Shown piece by piece: positions 1-9,203 of a stretch of 64,000 nucleotides of DNA (positions are counted from its first letter, which is position 1; each line of letters opens with the position of its first letter). This stretch comes from Aurantiacibacter xanthus. GTDB lineage: Bacteria > Pseudomonadota > Alphaproteobacteria > Sphingomonadales > Sphingomonadaceae. A program made the position numbers and the translations under genes. A model generated the notes under the pieces. It saw only the letters and a list, made by a program, of their open reading frames with translations. It was not told the DNA's origin and searched no databases. The stretch spans positions 12,936-76,935 of the forward strand of contig NZ_QXFM01000139.1 of NCBI RefSeq assembly GCF_003584015.1, written 5' to 3'.

Positions 1-77
1 GGCTGGGGGTGGGGGCTCGACGCTGGCGTGGAACCCCCATCCCAACCCTTCCCCCAAGGGGAAGGGCGTTGCGAGTC
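1..77. repeat. Dispersed intergenic hairpin repeat, copy 1
   Basis: This GC-rich element lies immediately downstream of the galM stop and starts at the window edge, so it may extend further. Its reverse complement recurs at 32428-32503 with only two substitutions and one single-base indel by eye. It contains a hairpin of C-run and G-run arms around positions 47-66 and could act as a transcription terminator for the operon reading into it. Similar C-rich/G-rich intergenic repeats are frequent in sphingomonad genomes, so this is probably a REP-like family. Confidence 0.75.
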
Positions 78-81
78 GCAC

Positions 82-1236
82 TCAGGGCTGGCCCGGCGCA
101 TCCTCGGCCATGGTGTGAACGCGATAGATCATCGCGTGGCGATAGGGATGCTCGGGATCGACCCGCGCGCTGCCGAAGGCGGGCCGGTTCGGCGTGTCGG
201 GGAACAGCTGCGGTTCGAGCGCGATGCCATCGCCCATGCGATAGACCTTGCCGCCCTTGCCGCTCACCGTGCCATCGAGGAAGTTGCCGGTGTAGAACTG
301 CACGCCCGGCTCGGTCGACAGCACGTCGAGCACCCGGCCCGAGGCGGGATCGGCCAACCGCGCGACCAGTCCGGGGCTGGCGGTGCGGCCCTTGTCGATC
401 ACCCAGTTGTGGTCATAGCCGCGCCCAAGCACGATCTGCTCGTTGCTGCCGTCGCGCAGGCCATCTGCGACCACGCGTGGCTCGCGGAAATCGAACGCAG
501 TGCCCGCCACCGGCGCAAGTTCGCCCGTGGGGATCAGCCGTTCATCGACAGGGGTGTAGCGGCTGCCGGGGATCATCAGCCAGTGCTGCATCGCATCGAC
601 AGTGGAATCGCGCCCGGCAAGGTTGAACAGCGCATGGTTGGTCATGTTGACGATAGTCGGCCGGTCGCTCTGCGCCTCGAACACGATGCCGAGATCGCCG
701 CCATCGTCGAGTGTGTAGGTGACCGTCACATCCAGCTTGCCCGGATAGCCCTGATCGCCATCCTCGCTGGTCAGCGCCATGACCAGCCGCGCCACCGGCC
801 CGGATTCGACCGAGACGATCCGCCACACCCGCTTGTCGAAGCCCACCGCACCGCCGTGGAGCGAGTTGGTCTTGTCGTTCTGGACCAGCTGATAACGCCG
901 GCCATCCAGCGAGAAGGCGCCATCGGCGATGCGGTTGGCATAGCGGCCGACGGTGACGCCGAAATAGTTGGGGTGAGTCTGATATTTGGCGATGTCGTCA
1001 TAGCCCAGCGTGATATCGGCGGGGTTGCCATCGCGGTCGGGCGCGGTGAGCGACTGGAGCGTGGCGCCAAAGGTCAGCACCCGTGCCGAAACGCCATTCG
1101 CATTGGACAGGACGACCGCCTCGACCGAGCTGCCATCGGGCATGGTCCCGGCCGGTTCGCGCACCGCGTCGGCGGCCATGGCGGGGCTCACCGCCAGCAC
1201 GCACGCGACCGCAAATGTTCCCAAAACTCGTTTCAT
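82..1236 (-). CDS. galM: Aldose 1-epimerase (mutarotase), secreted
   Basis: Interconverts alpha and beta anomers of aldoses such as xylose, arabinose or galactose so that the isomerase or dehydrogenase receives its preferred anomer. The 384-residue product starts with a typical signal peptide (MKRVLGTFAVACVLAV... cleaved after AMA), so it should act in the periplasm. Family motifs are visible: the NYFGVTVGRYANRI block, NSLHGG, and MTNHALFNL with its conserved histidine. The start at 1236 was chosen because an AGAGGG Shine-Dalgarno lies just upstream and the signal peptide begins there; the open frame runs further but without sense. It is the last gene of the minus-strand operon GH43 - xylB - xylA - galM, about 100 bp after xylA. 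Confidence 0.92.
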   Translation of the reverse strand: MKRVLGTFAVACVLAVSPAMAADAVREPAGTMPDGSSVEAVVLSNANGVSARVLTFGATLQSLTAPDRDGNPADITLGYDDIAKYQTHPNYFGVTVGRYANRIADGAFSLDGRRYQLVQNDKTNSLHGGAVGFDKRVWRIVSVESGPVARLVMALTSEDGDQGYPGKLDVTVTYTLDDGGDLGIVFEAQSDRPTIVNMTNHALFNLAGRDSTVDAMQHWLMIPGSRYTPVDERLIPTGELAPVAGTAFDFREPRVVADGLRDGSNEQIVLGRGYDHNWVIDKGRTASPGLVARLADPASGRVLDVLSTEPGVQFYTGNFLDGTVSGKGGKVYRMGDGIALEPQLFPDTPNRPAFGSARVDPEHPYRHAMIYRVHTMAEDAPGQP

Positions 1237-1336
1237 CTGCCCTCTCCCACAAAGGTCGAGCCTGCGCTCGCCTGTTCTCTCATTATGTACGCGGAGCGGC
1301 TGACTGGCAGTCCGCTCCGCGCGATAGTATTGCCGT

Positions 1337-2659
1337 TCAGACCAGCCGGTTGACCAGGTTTTCGAGCCGCTCCTGCTTGCCCGACCGGTGGCGCGGCGCA
1401 AGGTTCTGCGCCACGGCGAGATCGGCGATGTCGGCCAGCGAAGTGCCCTCGGCATGGACCTTGCGGCCCAGATCGCCGTCCCACCCGGCATAACGCTCCT
1501 TACGGAACGCATCGATCCGGCCATCCTCGATGATGCGCTCAGCAGCCAGCAGGCCCGCCGCGATCACGTCGACGCCGCCGATATGGCCGTGCAACAAATC
1601 CTCGGCATCGACCGACTGGCGGCGCACCTTGGCATCGAAGTTGAAGCCGCCGGTGGTGAAGCCGCCCGCCCGGATGATCTCAACCATCGCCAGCGTGACT
1701 TCCTCGATCGAGTTCGGAAACTGGTCGGTGTCCCAGCCGTTCTGGTGGTCGCCGCGGTTGGCGTCGATCGAACCAAAAATGCCGAGCGCATTGGCCATGG
1801 CGATTTCATGCTCGAAGGTGTGGCCCGACAGCGTGGCGTGGTTGGCCTCGATGTTCACGCAGACCTCGTTTTCGAGGCCATAGCGCTTGAGGAAACCATA
1901 GACCGTGGCGGTGTCGAAATCGTACTGGTGCTTGGTCGGCTCATGCGGCTTGGGCTCGATCAGGATCGTGCCGGTGAACCCGATCTTGTGCTTGTGCTCG
2001 ACCACGAGGTTGAGAAAGCGTCCGAAGTTATCGAGCTCGCGCGAAAGGTTGGTGTTGAGCAGCGTTTCGTAGCCCTCGCGGCCGCCCCACAGCACATAGT
2101 TCGCGCCGCCCAGCCGGTGCGTCGCGTCAAGCGCAGAGCGCACCTGCAAGGCCGCCCAAGCGTAGACTTCGGGGTCGGGGCTGGTCGCCGCGCCCGCCGC
2201 ATAGCGCGGGTCGGAGAACAGGTTGGCCGTGCCCCACAGCAGCTTGCGACCGGTCTCGCCCTGAAGCTGTTCGAGATGGTCGACTGCCATGCCGAAATTG
2301 CGCTGATACTGCGCCACGTCAGCGGCGGGCTCCATCACGTCGACATCGTGGAAGCAGTAGAACGGCAGGTCGAGCTTGCGCACGAAATCGAGCGCGGTGG
2401 CGCGCTTCAAGGCGGCGGCTTCGGTGCCGCCCGGGTGGCTCATCCAGGGGCGGTCGAAAGTGCCGCCGCCGAACACGTCGGAGCCCGGCCAGCAGAAGGT
2501 GTGCCACATGCACACGGCAAAGCGCAGGTGCTCCTCCATGGTCTTGCCCAGCACCACGCGGTTCTTGTCGTAGTAGCGGTAGGCGAGTTCGTTGGCGGTC
2601 TCCTCGCCCTCGAAGGCGATGATGGGGAACTCGGCGAAATATTCGGGTGCGGCAGACAT
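1337..2659 (-). CDS. xylA: Xylose isomerase
   Basis: Converts D-xylose to D-xylulose in the cytoplasm, the first step of the isomerase route. The 440-residue length fits class II enzymes. Recognisable family blocks are the N-terminal [36 protein letters not shown], the metal-binding [17 protein letters not shown], and [17 protein letters not shown]. No signal peptide is present. Its ATG overlaps the TGA of the xylulokinase gene by one base (TGATG), so the two are translationally coupled. Regulation is expected from the xyl-box at 5279-5292. The genome also encodes an oxidative xylose route at 35-42 kb, so this enzyme is one of two entries for the same sugar. Confidence 0.97.
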   Translation of the reverse strand: MSAAPEYFAEFPIIAFEGEETANELAYRYYDKNRVVLGKTMEEHLRFAVCMWHTFCWPGSDVFGGGTFDRPWMSHPGGTEAAALKRATALDFVRKLDLPFYCFHDVDVMEPAADVAQYQRNFGMAVDHLEQLQGETGRKLLWGTANLFSDPRYAAGAATSPDPEVYAWAALQVRSALDATHRLGGANYVLWGGREGYETLLNTNLSRELDNFGRFLNLVVEHKHKIGFTGTILIEPKPHEPTKHQYDFDTATVYGFLKRYGLENEVCVNIEANHATLSGHTFEHEIAMANALGIFGSIDANRGDHQNGWDTDQFPNSIEEVTLAMVEIIRAGGFTTGGFNFDAKVRRQSVDAEDLLHGHIGGVDVIAAGLLAAERIIEDGRIDAFRKERYAGWDGDLGRKVHAEGTSLADIADLAVAQNLAPRHRSGKQERLENLVNRLV

Positions 2660-4110
2660 CAGAGGCCTTTCTTCGGAGTAATACGGGGGTAAGCGAGGCG
2701 GAACGCAGCCTTCCGCGGGGCGAGCTGGTCGATCAGCGCGGCCTCGGGCTCGATCCGGTGAGAAACGGGCGGTTGGGCGAAAATCGCGCTTGGGTCGCCG
2801 CCATCGACGGCCATCTGCGCCAGCCGGGCAGCGCCCAGCGCCGGGCCGACTTCGCCGCCCTTGAGATAGACGAGCGGCACTTCGAACGCCGCCGAGATGA
2901 TGCGACCCCAGTAGCTTGAGCGCGCGCCGCCGCCGATCACCGCCAGCTCGCTGACTTTGGTGCCCGCATCGCGCAGGGCATCGAGCCCGTCGGCCAGCGC
3001 GAAGGCCACGCCCTCCAGCACCGCCTGCGCGAGCCGTCCGGCATCGGTATCGTTGTGGAGCCCGAGGAACGCGCCGCGCACATGGGCATCGTTGTGCGGG
3101 GTGCGCTCGCCCGAGAGGTAGGGCAGGAACAGCTCACTGCCGCTGCCCGACCCGGTATCCTCGGCCCGTGCAAACAGCTCTGCCGCGCCAGAAGCCCCGG
3201 TGAGCCGCGCCACCCAGTCGATGCACGAGGCAGCGGAGAGGTGAACGCTCATCTGGTGCCACACTCCGGGCAGGCAGTGGCAGAAGGCATGGACAGCGCG
3301 CGCCGGGTTGGGCCGGAAGCTCTCGGTGGCAACGAAGATCACTCCCGATGTGCCGAGCGACAACAGCGCATCGCACTCGCCCACCACGCCCACGCCGACA
3401 GCGCCGGCGGCATTGTCGCCGCCGCCCGCCACCACGGGCACCGCGGGCATACCCCAGAGTTCGGCAATCTCGGGGAGCAGCGTGCCAGTGGCCTCGCTGC
3501 CCTCGAACAACGCGGGCATCTGCGCCTTGGTCAGGCCGGTGGCGGCGAGGATCTCGTCGTTCCAGCACCGGTTCGCCACATCGACCCACAAGGTGCCCGC
3601 GGCATCGGAGAGGTCGCTGGCCTTGTCGCCCGTCATTCGCAGGCGGACATAGTCCTTGGGCAGGAGCACGCTGGCGACCTGCGCGAACAGCTCAGGCTCG
3701 TGCTTGCGCACCCATGCGAGCTTGGGCGCGGTGAAGCCGGGCATGGCGATGTTGCCCGCAATTGCGCGCAGCGCGGGAACCGCTGCTTCCAGCTCGGCGC
3801 ATTCCTCGTGGGCACGCACGTCGTTCCACAGGATCGCCGGACGCAGCACCTTGTCGTCCGCGCCGAGCAGGGTCGCACCGTGCATCTGCCCGGCCAGCCC
3901 CACCCCGCGCACCACGCGGCGCACCGCCGGATCGATCGCCTGCACCGCCGCCGTGGTCGCCCGCCACCACGCTTCGGGGTCCTGCTCCGACCAACCGGGC
4001 CGGGGCCGCTGCACACTGAGCGCAGCGGTCCCTTGCGCGGCGACCGAACCCGTCTCGTCAAGCGCGACGGCCTTGACCCCGGAGGTGCCGATATCGATCC
4101 CGAGGAACAT
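2659..4110 (-). CDS. xylB: Xylulokinase
   Basis: Phosphorylates D-xylulose to xylulose 5-phosphate for the pentose phosphate pathway. The 483-residue product begins [19 protein letters not shown], the phosphate-1 loop of FGGY kinases, and contains [23 protein letters not shown], the [16 protein letters not shown] phosphate-2 region, [20 protein letters not shown] and the adenosine motif [14 protein letters not shown]. The longer open frame to 4245 was rejected because the FGGY signature sits exactly at the ATG at 4110 and because that ATG overlaps the stop of the upstream GH43 gene (TGATG). It lies between a GH43 enzyme and xylA in one coupled operon. Confidence 0.96.
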   Translation of the reverse strand: MFLGIDIGTSGVKAVALDETGSVAAQGTAALSVQRPRPGWSEQDPEAWWRATTAAVQAIDPAVRRVVRGVGLAGQMHGATLLGADDKVLRPAILWNDVRAHEECAELEAAVPALRAIAGNIAMPGFTAPKLAWVRKHEPELFAQVASVLLPKDYVRLRMTGDKASDLSDAAGTLWVDVANRCWNDEILAATGLTKAQMPALFEGSEATGTLLPEIAELWGMPAVPVVAGGGDNAAGAVGVGVVGECDALLSLGTSGVIFVATESFRPNPARAVHAFCHCLPGVWHQMSVHLSAASCIDWVARLTGASGAAELFARAEDTGSGSGSELFLPYLSGERTPHNDAHVRGAFLGLHNDTDAGRLAQAVLEGVAFALADGLDALRDAGTKVSELAVIGGGARSSYWGRIISAAFEVPLVYLKGGEVGPALGAARLAQMAVDGGDPSAIFAQPPVSHRIEPEAALIDQLAPRKAAFRLAYPRITPKKGL

Positions 4111-5234
4111 CAGCGGCGGAACGGGTTGATGGTCGGGATCGAGCCGTCCTCGTTGAACTTCAGCTCGGTGACCTTGACGCTGCGCAGGTGGTTCTGGTCG
4201 CTCAACTGCGTGTCGTGATAGAACAGCCACCACTTGCCATCCCACTCGACAATCGAGTGATGCGAGGTCCAGCCCTGCACCGGTTCGAGGATATGGCCCT
4301 TATAGGTGAACGGGCCATAGGGCGTGTCGCCGATGGCATAGTTCACATAGTGCGTGTCGCCGGTCGAATAGGTGAAGTAATATTTGCCGCCGCGCTTGAA
4401 GACCCAGGCCGCCTCGAAGAAGCGCCGGTCATGATCGCCGCCGAGAATCGGGTTGCCCTGCTCGTCGACAATCAGCGCCTCGCGCACCGGCTCGGCAAAG
4501 CTCTTCATGTCCTCGCCCATGCGCGCCACGCGCGGCATGATCGCGGGCTGGTCGTCCTGAAGCAGATCGGTATCGGAACCGTTCGGATCGTAGGTGCCGT
4601 TCTTCCAGCGCTGCAGCTGGCCGCCCCAGATCCCGCCGAAGTACATGTAGCTGGTGCCGTCGGTGTCGGTGAACACCGCCGGGTCCATCGAGTAGCTGCC
4701 CTCGATATAGTTCGGCTCGGGCGTGAACGGCCCCATCGGGTTGTCCGAGGTGGCGACACCGATGCGGAACGCGCCAAGGCCGTTCTTGTCCTTCGTTTTG
4801 TCGCGCGCGGGGAAATAGAGGTAGTAGGTGCCGTTCTTGTAGGCCGCATCGGGCGCCCACATCTGCTGCGAGGCCCACGGGACATCCGCCACGTCGAGCG
4901 CCACCGGACCAATGGTCACCGGACCGCCGATGCTGTCCATGCTGAGTACGCGATAATCGCGCATCGCATACTGGTTGCCGAGGTCGTCGTTCGGAATGCC
5001 GGCATCGATGTCATGGCTGGCATAGACGTAGATCTTGCCGTCGAACACATGCGCCGAGGGGTCGGCGGTGTAGATTTCGGTGACCAGCGGCTGGGCCAGA
5101 TAGGGTTTTCCATCGGGCGACAGCGCTTCATCGCCCGTGGCGACGGCGTCCGCGTCTTCGGCCTGCGTGCATCCGGCCAGGCCCACCCCCAGCGCGAGAC
5201 TCAGCGCCGCGCACGATACCAATCCAATCCGCAT
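4110..5234 (-). CDS. GH43 glycosidase, lipoprotein (arabinofuranosidase/xylosidase type)
   Basis: A 374-residue five-bladed beta-propeller enzyme that should remove terminal arabinosyl or xylosyl units. The N terminus is a lipoprotein signal with the lipobox LAGC, so the enzyme is probably membrane-anchored and faces the periplasm or outside. The three GH43 acidic residues can be placed in YTADPSAHVFDGKIYVYASHD (general base), YSMDPAVFTDTDG (pKa modulator) and RFFEAAWVFKRGGKYYF (general acid). The start at 5234 has an AGAGGAGAA ribosome site. It is the promoter-proximal gene of the xylose operon, 45 bp downstream of a xyl-box, which suggests co-induction with xylA and xylB. The exact specificity cannot be read from sequence. 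Confidence 0.88.
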   Translation of the reverse strand: MRIGLVSCAALSLALGVGLAGCTQAEDADAVATGDEALSPDGKPYLAQPLVTEIYTADPSAHVFDGKIYVYASHDIDAGIPNDDLGNQYAMRDYRVLSMDSIGGPVTIGPVALDVADVPWASQQMWAPDAAYKNGTYYLYFPARDKTKDKNGLGAFRIGVATSDNPMGPFTPEPNYIEGSYSMDPAVFTDTDGTSYMYFGGIWGGQLQRWKNGTYDPNGSDTDLLQDDQPAIMPRVARMGEDMKSFAEPVREALIVDEQGNPILGGDHDRRFFEAAWVFKRGGKYYFTYSTGDTHYVNYAIGDTPYGPFTYKGHILEPVQGWTSHHSIVEWDGKWWLFYHDTQLSDQNHLRSVKVTELKFNEDGSIPTINPFRR

Positions 5235-5278
5235 CCTAGTTCTCCTCTTTGCTGGCCAATCTTTAGCCTTGCTTCGTT

Positions 5279-5292
5279 TGATAGCGCTACCA
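5279..5292 (-). promoter_or_regulatory. xyl-box operator upstream of the GH43-xylBA-galM operon
   Basis: TGATAGCGCTACCA as read on the plus strand, a 14-bp near-palindrome centred on GC. It matches four other sites in this window and resembles the xyl-box known from Xanthomonas xylan genes, a LacI-family operator. It lies 45 bp upstream of the GH43 ATG and downstream of the beta-helix gene stop. The most likely binder is the LacI protein encoded at 31332-32408. Confidence 0.75.
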
Positions 5293-5328
5293 AAAGATTC
5301 AGCAAGCCATCTTGTGACCTTTTTCTCG

Positions 5329-7434
5329 TCAGCGCGCTGACAGGGTGCAGGCATCGGTGCGGGTACCGGCCTGTGCCATCACCTCGCGCGCGCCCTCGGG
5401 CCATTGCTGTCCTTCAACCGCCACGTTGCGCGCGGCGACATTGTTGACGTAGGCGCTCCAGTCGCCTTGCAACCGGCCCGAGTTGTACCAGTTCTCGGTC
5501 GCCTCGTTGTCGGTGGCGGTGCGCCGCGGCTTGATCGAATCCTGCGAATTGAGGTTGAGCCAGACCCCGCCCACGCGGTCGATCACGTTCTCGCGCACGC
5601 GCACCTCGCGCGAACCTTCGTCGAGATAGATCGCGATGCCGCCGGTGCCCGCCACATCGTGGACATAGTTGCGGGCGATGAGCGCGCCGGGATCGGCCGA
5701 CAGGTGGTAAATCGCGCCGCCATCGGGGAACCACTGCTTCACGTTGCTCACATCGTTGCCGACGATCACCGTATCGCGCAGGATCGTGGGCGTGTCGTAA
5801 ACGAGATTTTCCGGATCGTCGTAGTACGAGCGGTGCCAGCGGAAATATTCGGCGCTCCCGCCCGGATCGTTGATGCCCCAGCCCCAGCCTACATCGATCC
5901 CGTCATAGGGCGTATCGGAGATGGTGTTGTGCATGATCACCGCGCCGCTGGCATAGGTGACAAGGATCGCCGCCTGCTCCTTGTAATCGTGCGAGACGCC
6001 CGTGATGCAGTTGTCGGTCACGATAATGTCGCGCAGGCCCATGCGGCTGTCGGAGGGGTGGTGCGCATCGCGGGTGATCCCGCCTGCCATGATGGCGCCG
6101 CCCGCCAGATCCTCGAAGCGATTGCCGCGCACCTCGATCGCCTGCGCGGCCAGCCCCACGCCGCTGGCATGGGCCTCGGGATTGTTGCCGATACCGAGCG
6201 CGATCTGGCCCAGTTGCGAGAAGTGGTTGCCGGAGAAGACCACCCGTACCGCCGCCGAAACCTGCACCGCTGCGGGTTGCTGACGCCAATGGTTGCGCAT
6301 CCGCTCGAAGGCGGGGCAGCCCCAGCTGCAATCGCGGATCGGGTCATCGGGGTAGTCGGCCAGATCGCCAGCAATATAGGCCCCGCTCTGCTGGCTGGCA
6401 TAGCCTTCTGCACCTGACGGTTGCAGCCAGCTTGTGTTGCGGAAGGCGAGGCCGGAAAACTCCAGATCGCGCACCGGCTCTTCCAGCGTGCCGCCGATCG
6501 AGAGCAGGCGTTCGAGCACCGGCATCTCGACGCTGGCGGCGGCCATGTCATCGCCCGGTTCGGCGCGATAGTAGAGCCAGCCTTCTTCGGGATCGGCATA
6601 CCACTGTCCTGCCTCGCGCATGAAGGCGCGCGAATTGACGAGGAACAGCCGCGCCACTTCCTGCGAGATCGGCCGTGCCAGCGTGTCATAGCCGATCAGG
6701 TTGTTGCGCCAGCCCGGTTGCTGCATCTCGATCCGGTCGCCCGAAATGCGCGCCACCATCGCGTGACGGTGCGTGAACCAGCTCATCCCCTCGATCTCGA
6801 TCCGGTCCTGCTGCGGCAGCTGCGCAAGAGTGCGCCAGGCCGGGTCGAGCAGTTCCAGCCCCCAGGGCGCAAACCGCACCGCGCTGCGCGGAATTTCGAT
6901 CCGGGCGCGCTGTGCCAGCGTGCCGTTGACGCTGAGCTGGCGCGCATCGGTGCCCGGTGCAATCTTCGCGCGCCAGATGTTGCGGGGCGCGTCGAACAGC
7001 GTCCAGCCGTCCACCTCCACCGCGCCCGACAGCACCGGGAACGCGCCCGCCTCGCCCACCCAGCGCACCACATGGCCGTTGCGCCCGCCATCCTCGGCGG
7101 TGAAGCGCAGCGGCTCGGCGAGGCGATAGGTGCCGGCCGCAAGGCTCACCGTCACATCGGTGGAGCTGTTCAGCGCCCGCACCAGTTGCTGCGCGCGGGT
7201 GAGGCTGGCGACGGGACGGGCCAGCGATCCGTCGCCCGCATCGTCACCCTCGGGCGCCACGTGAAGCACCACCGGCTCCCCCTCCGGGCGAATCGGAATC
7301 ACGATCGACAGGTGCGCATCGGGATCGCGCGGCGCAGGCGCATAGACGGGCAGGTCCGGCCAGTCGCCACCCGCTTGCGCCTGCGCCACCGCCGGACCGG
7401 CCACCATCACCAACAGCGCCGCAACTCGGTACAT
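5329..7434 (-). CDS. Secreted right-handed beta-helix carbohydrate enzyme, GH141-like
   Basis: A 701-residue exported protein (signal MYRVAALLVMVAGPAVAQAQA). The block HVAPEGDDAGDGSLARPVASLTRAQQLV, then AAGTYRLAEPLRFTAEDGG and FPVLSGAVEVDGW, is the typical opening of right-handed parallel beta-helix glycosidases and lyases. Later stretches such as IVTDNCITGVS, MHNTISDTPYDGIDVGWGWG and NYVHDVAGTGGIAIYLDEGS are helix coils. The overall pattern is closest, from memory, to GH141 (fucosidase/xylanase) or GH120-like proteins; a polysaccharide lyase is also possible. The start at 7434 has GGGAGGAGG just upstream. It is divergent from the GH51 gene and shares the promoter region with a TTGTAGGANTA motif. 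Function is inferred only at the level of glycan cleavage. Confidence 0.6.
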   Translation of the reverse strand: MYRVAALLVMVAGPAVAQAQAGGDWPDLPVYAPAPRDPDAHLSIVIPIRPEGEPVVLHVAPEGDDAGDGSLARPVASLTRAQQLVRALNSSTDVTVSLAAGTYRLAEPLRFTAEDGGRNGHVVRWVGEAGAFPVLSGAVEVDGWTLFDAPRNIWRAKIAPGTDARQLSVNGTLAQRARIEIPRSAVRFAPWGLELLDPAWRTLAQLPQQDRIEIEGMSWFTHRHAMVARISGDRIEMQQPGWRNNLIGYDTLARPISQEVARLFLVNSRAFMREAGQWYADPEEGWLYYRAEPGDDMAAASVEMPVLERLLSIGGTLEEPVRDLEFSGLAFRNTSWLQPSGAEGYASQQSGAYIAGDLADYPDDPIRDCSWGCPAFERMRNHWRQQPAAVQVSAAVRVVFSGNHFSQLGQIALGIGNNPEAHASGVGLAAQAIEVRGNRFEDLAGGAIMAGGITRDAHHPSDSRMGLRDIIVTDNCITGVSHDYKEQAAILVTYASGAVIMHNTISDTPYDGIDVGWGWGINDPGGSAEYFRWHRSYYDDPENLVYDTPTILRDTVIVGNDVSNVKQWFPDGGAIYHLSADPGALIARNYVHDVAGTGGIAIYLDEGSREVRVRENVIDRVGGVWLNLNSQDSIKPRRTATDNEATENWYNSGRLQGDWSAYVNNVAARNVAVEGQQWPEGAREVMAQAGTRTDACTLSAR

Positions 7435-7502
7435 TTCGCCTCCTCCCTCGCCGCCTGTCAGTTTGCTTCGCAGATGGCTTGACGAGGCCATCATGCCTCT
7501 AC

Positions 7503-7513
7503 TACTCCTACAA
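7503..7513 (-). promoter_or_regulatory. Box-2 motif (TTGTAGGANTA), copy a
   Basis: TACTCCTACAA on the plus strand, that is TTGTAGGAGTA on the minus strand. It lies between the divergent beta-helix and GH51 genes. Three further copies occur at 18951, 19068 and 40448. The pattern approaches TNGTNNNACNA, the half-site pattern known for FadR-type GntR regulators, and a FadR-type gene lies at 11586-12392. Confidence 0.5.
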
Positions 7514-7637
7514 ATGCAAGGGGGCTTCCCCGCCGGTACGCCAGTGCCATCAGCAAAAGAACCGGTGCGCCAGCGCCACAATCACAAAACCCGGCGCGGA
7601 AACGCCAACATAAAAATAGCCAAGCAAGGGGATTGCC

Positions 7638-9194
7638 ATGAACACCTTCAGCCGCCTGTCTGCACTCGCGCTCCTGCTGTCTGCCAGCGCCATGCCACTC
7701 GCCGCGCAGGACACTGCGAACGCTACCATCCATGCCGACCAGCCCGGACCGGTGGTGCAGCCCGAAGTGTTCGGCCAGTTCATGGAGCACCTCGGCACCG
7801 GCATCTATGGCGGGGTCTGGGTCGGCGAGGATTCGTCGATCCCCAATGACGCCGGATACCGCACCGACGTGCTCGAGGCGCTGCGCGCGATCAAGGTGCC
7901 GATGGTGCGCTGGCCGGGCGGCTGCTTTGCCGACGAATACCACTGGCGCGACGGCATCGGCCCGCGCGAGGATCGCCCCGTGAAGATCAACACCAACTGG
8001 GGCGGCGTGAACGAGGACAACAGCTTCGGCACGCACGAATTCATGGGCTTTGCCCAGCGGCTGGGCGCGCGCACCTATGTCTCGGCCAATGTCGGCAGCG
8101 GCACCCCGGCGGAAACCTCGCAGTGGGTCGAATATATGACCGCCGCCGCGGGCACCACGATGCTCGCCCGCGAACGCGAGGCCAACGGGCACCGCGATGC
8201 CTACAAGGTCGATTACCTCGGCATCGGCAACGAGCTGTGGGGCTGCGGCGGTAACATGCGCGCCGAATATGCCTCCGACCTCACCAACCGCTTCGCCGCC
8301 TTCGCCAAGACCGGCAACGGCCCGATGCTGAAGATCGCCGCCGGCCCCTCGGACGCCGATTACGAGTGGACCGACACGATGATGCGGATTTCTGGCAAGT
8401 ACATCGATGGCCTCGCCCTGCACTACTACACCCGCCCGCGCATGGAAAAGTGGGAAGACAAGGGCCCCGCGCTTAGCTTCCCCGAGGCCGAATGGGCCTC
8501 CACCCTCGCCAACACGCTGAACATGGACGAATATATCACCCGCCACTCGGCGATCATGGACGTGCACGACCCGGAACGCCGCGTGATGCTGGCGGTCGAC
8601 GAATGGGGCACCTGGTACGATCCGGCCCCCGGCTCCAACCCCGGCTTCCTGCAACAGCAGAACAGCCTGCGCGATGCCATGGTCGCGGCGCTCAACATCA
8701 ACATCTTCACCAAGCATGCCGAGCGGGTGCGGATGGCCGCCATCGCGCAGATGGTGAACGTGCTGCAGGCCATGCTGCTGACCGACGGCGAGCGCATGGT
8801 GAAAACCCCGACCTATCACGTGTTCGATCTCTACGTGCCGTGGCAGGGGGCGACCAGCCTGCCGGTCGAACTCGACACGCCGGAATATCGCAACGGCGAC
8901 ATCGCGATCCCCGCGATCAGCGTCTCGGCGGTGCGCGACACGGCGGGCGCGGTGCATGTAGCGCTGGTGAACGTCGATCCCAATCAGGCGCATCCGGTCA
9001 GCATCCGGCTTGACGGGGTTAACGCGCGCTCGGCTTCAGGACGGGTCGTCACCGCAAGCGCGATGGACGCACACAACACCTTCGACCGGCCAGATGTCGT
9101 TGCCCCGCAGGATTTCTCGGGCGCGCGGGTGTCGGGCGGCACGCTGACCGCCACGCTCCCCGCCAAATCGGTGGTCGTGCTGCAACTGCGCTGA
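7638..9194 (+). CDS. abfA: Alpha-N-arabinofuranosidase, GH51, secreted
   Basis: Removes arabinofuranosyl side chains from arabinoxylan or arabinan fragments. The 518-residue product has a signal peptide ending AAQD, unlike many cytoplasmic GH51 enzymes, so it should work in the periplasm. Family signatures: GQFMEHLGTGIYGGVW near the N terminus, RWPGGCFADEYHWRDGIGP, the acid/base glutamate in GIGNELWGCGG (about residue 199) and the nucleophile in AVDEWGTWYD (about residue 322). A C-terminal beta-sandwich follows. The ATG at 7638 has an AAGGGG ribosome site. GH95 follows after nine bases, so the two form an operon, with a box-2 site about 125 bp upstream. Confidence 0.95.
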   Translation: MNTFSRLSALALLLSASAMPLAAQDTANATIHADQPGPVVQPEVFGQFMEHLGTGIYGGVWVGEDSSIPNDAGYRTDVLEALRAIKVPMVRWPGGCFADEYHWRDGIGPREDRPVKINTNWGGVNEDNSFGTHEFMGFAQRLGARTYVSANVGSGTPAETSQWVEYMTAAAGTTMLAREREANGHRDAYKVDYLGIGNELWGCGGNMRAEYASDLTNRFAAFAKTGNGPMLKIAAGPSDADYEWTDTMMRISGKYIDGLALHYYTRPRMEKWEDKGPALSFPEAEWASTLANTLNMDEYITRHSAIMDVHDPERRVMLAVDEWGTWYDPAPGSNPGFLQQQNSLRDAMVAALNINIFTKHAERVRMAAIAQMVNVLQAMLLTDGERMVKTPTYHVFDLYVPWQGATSLPVELDTPEYRNGDIAIPAISVSAVRDTAGAVHVALVNVDPNQAHPVSIRLDGVNARSASGRVVTASAMDAHNTFDRPDVVAPQDFSGARVSGGTLTATLPAKSVVVLQLR

Positions 9195-9203
9195 GGCTGC
9201 GCA

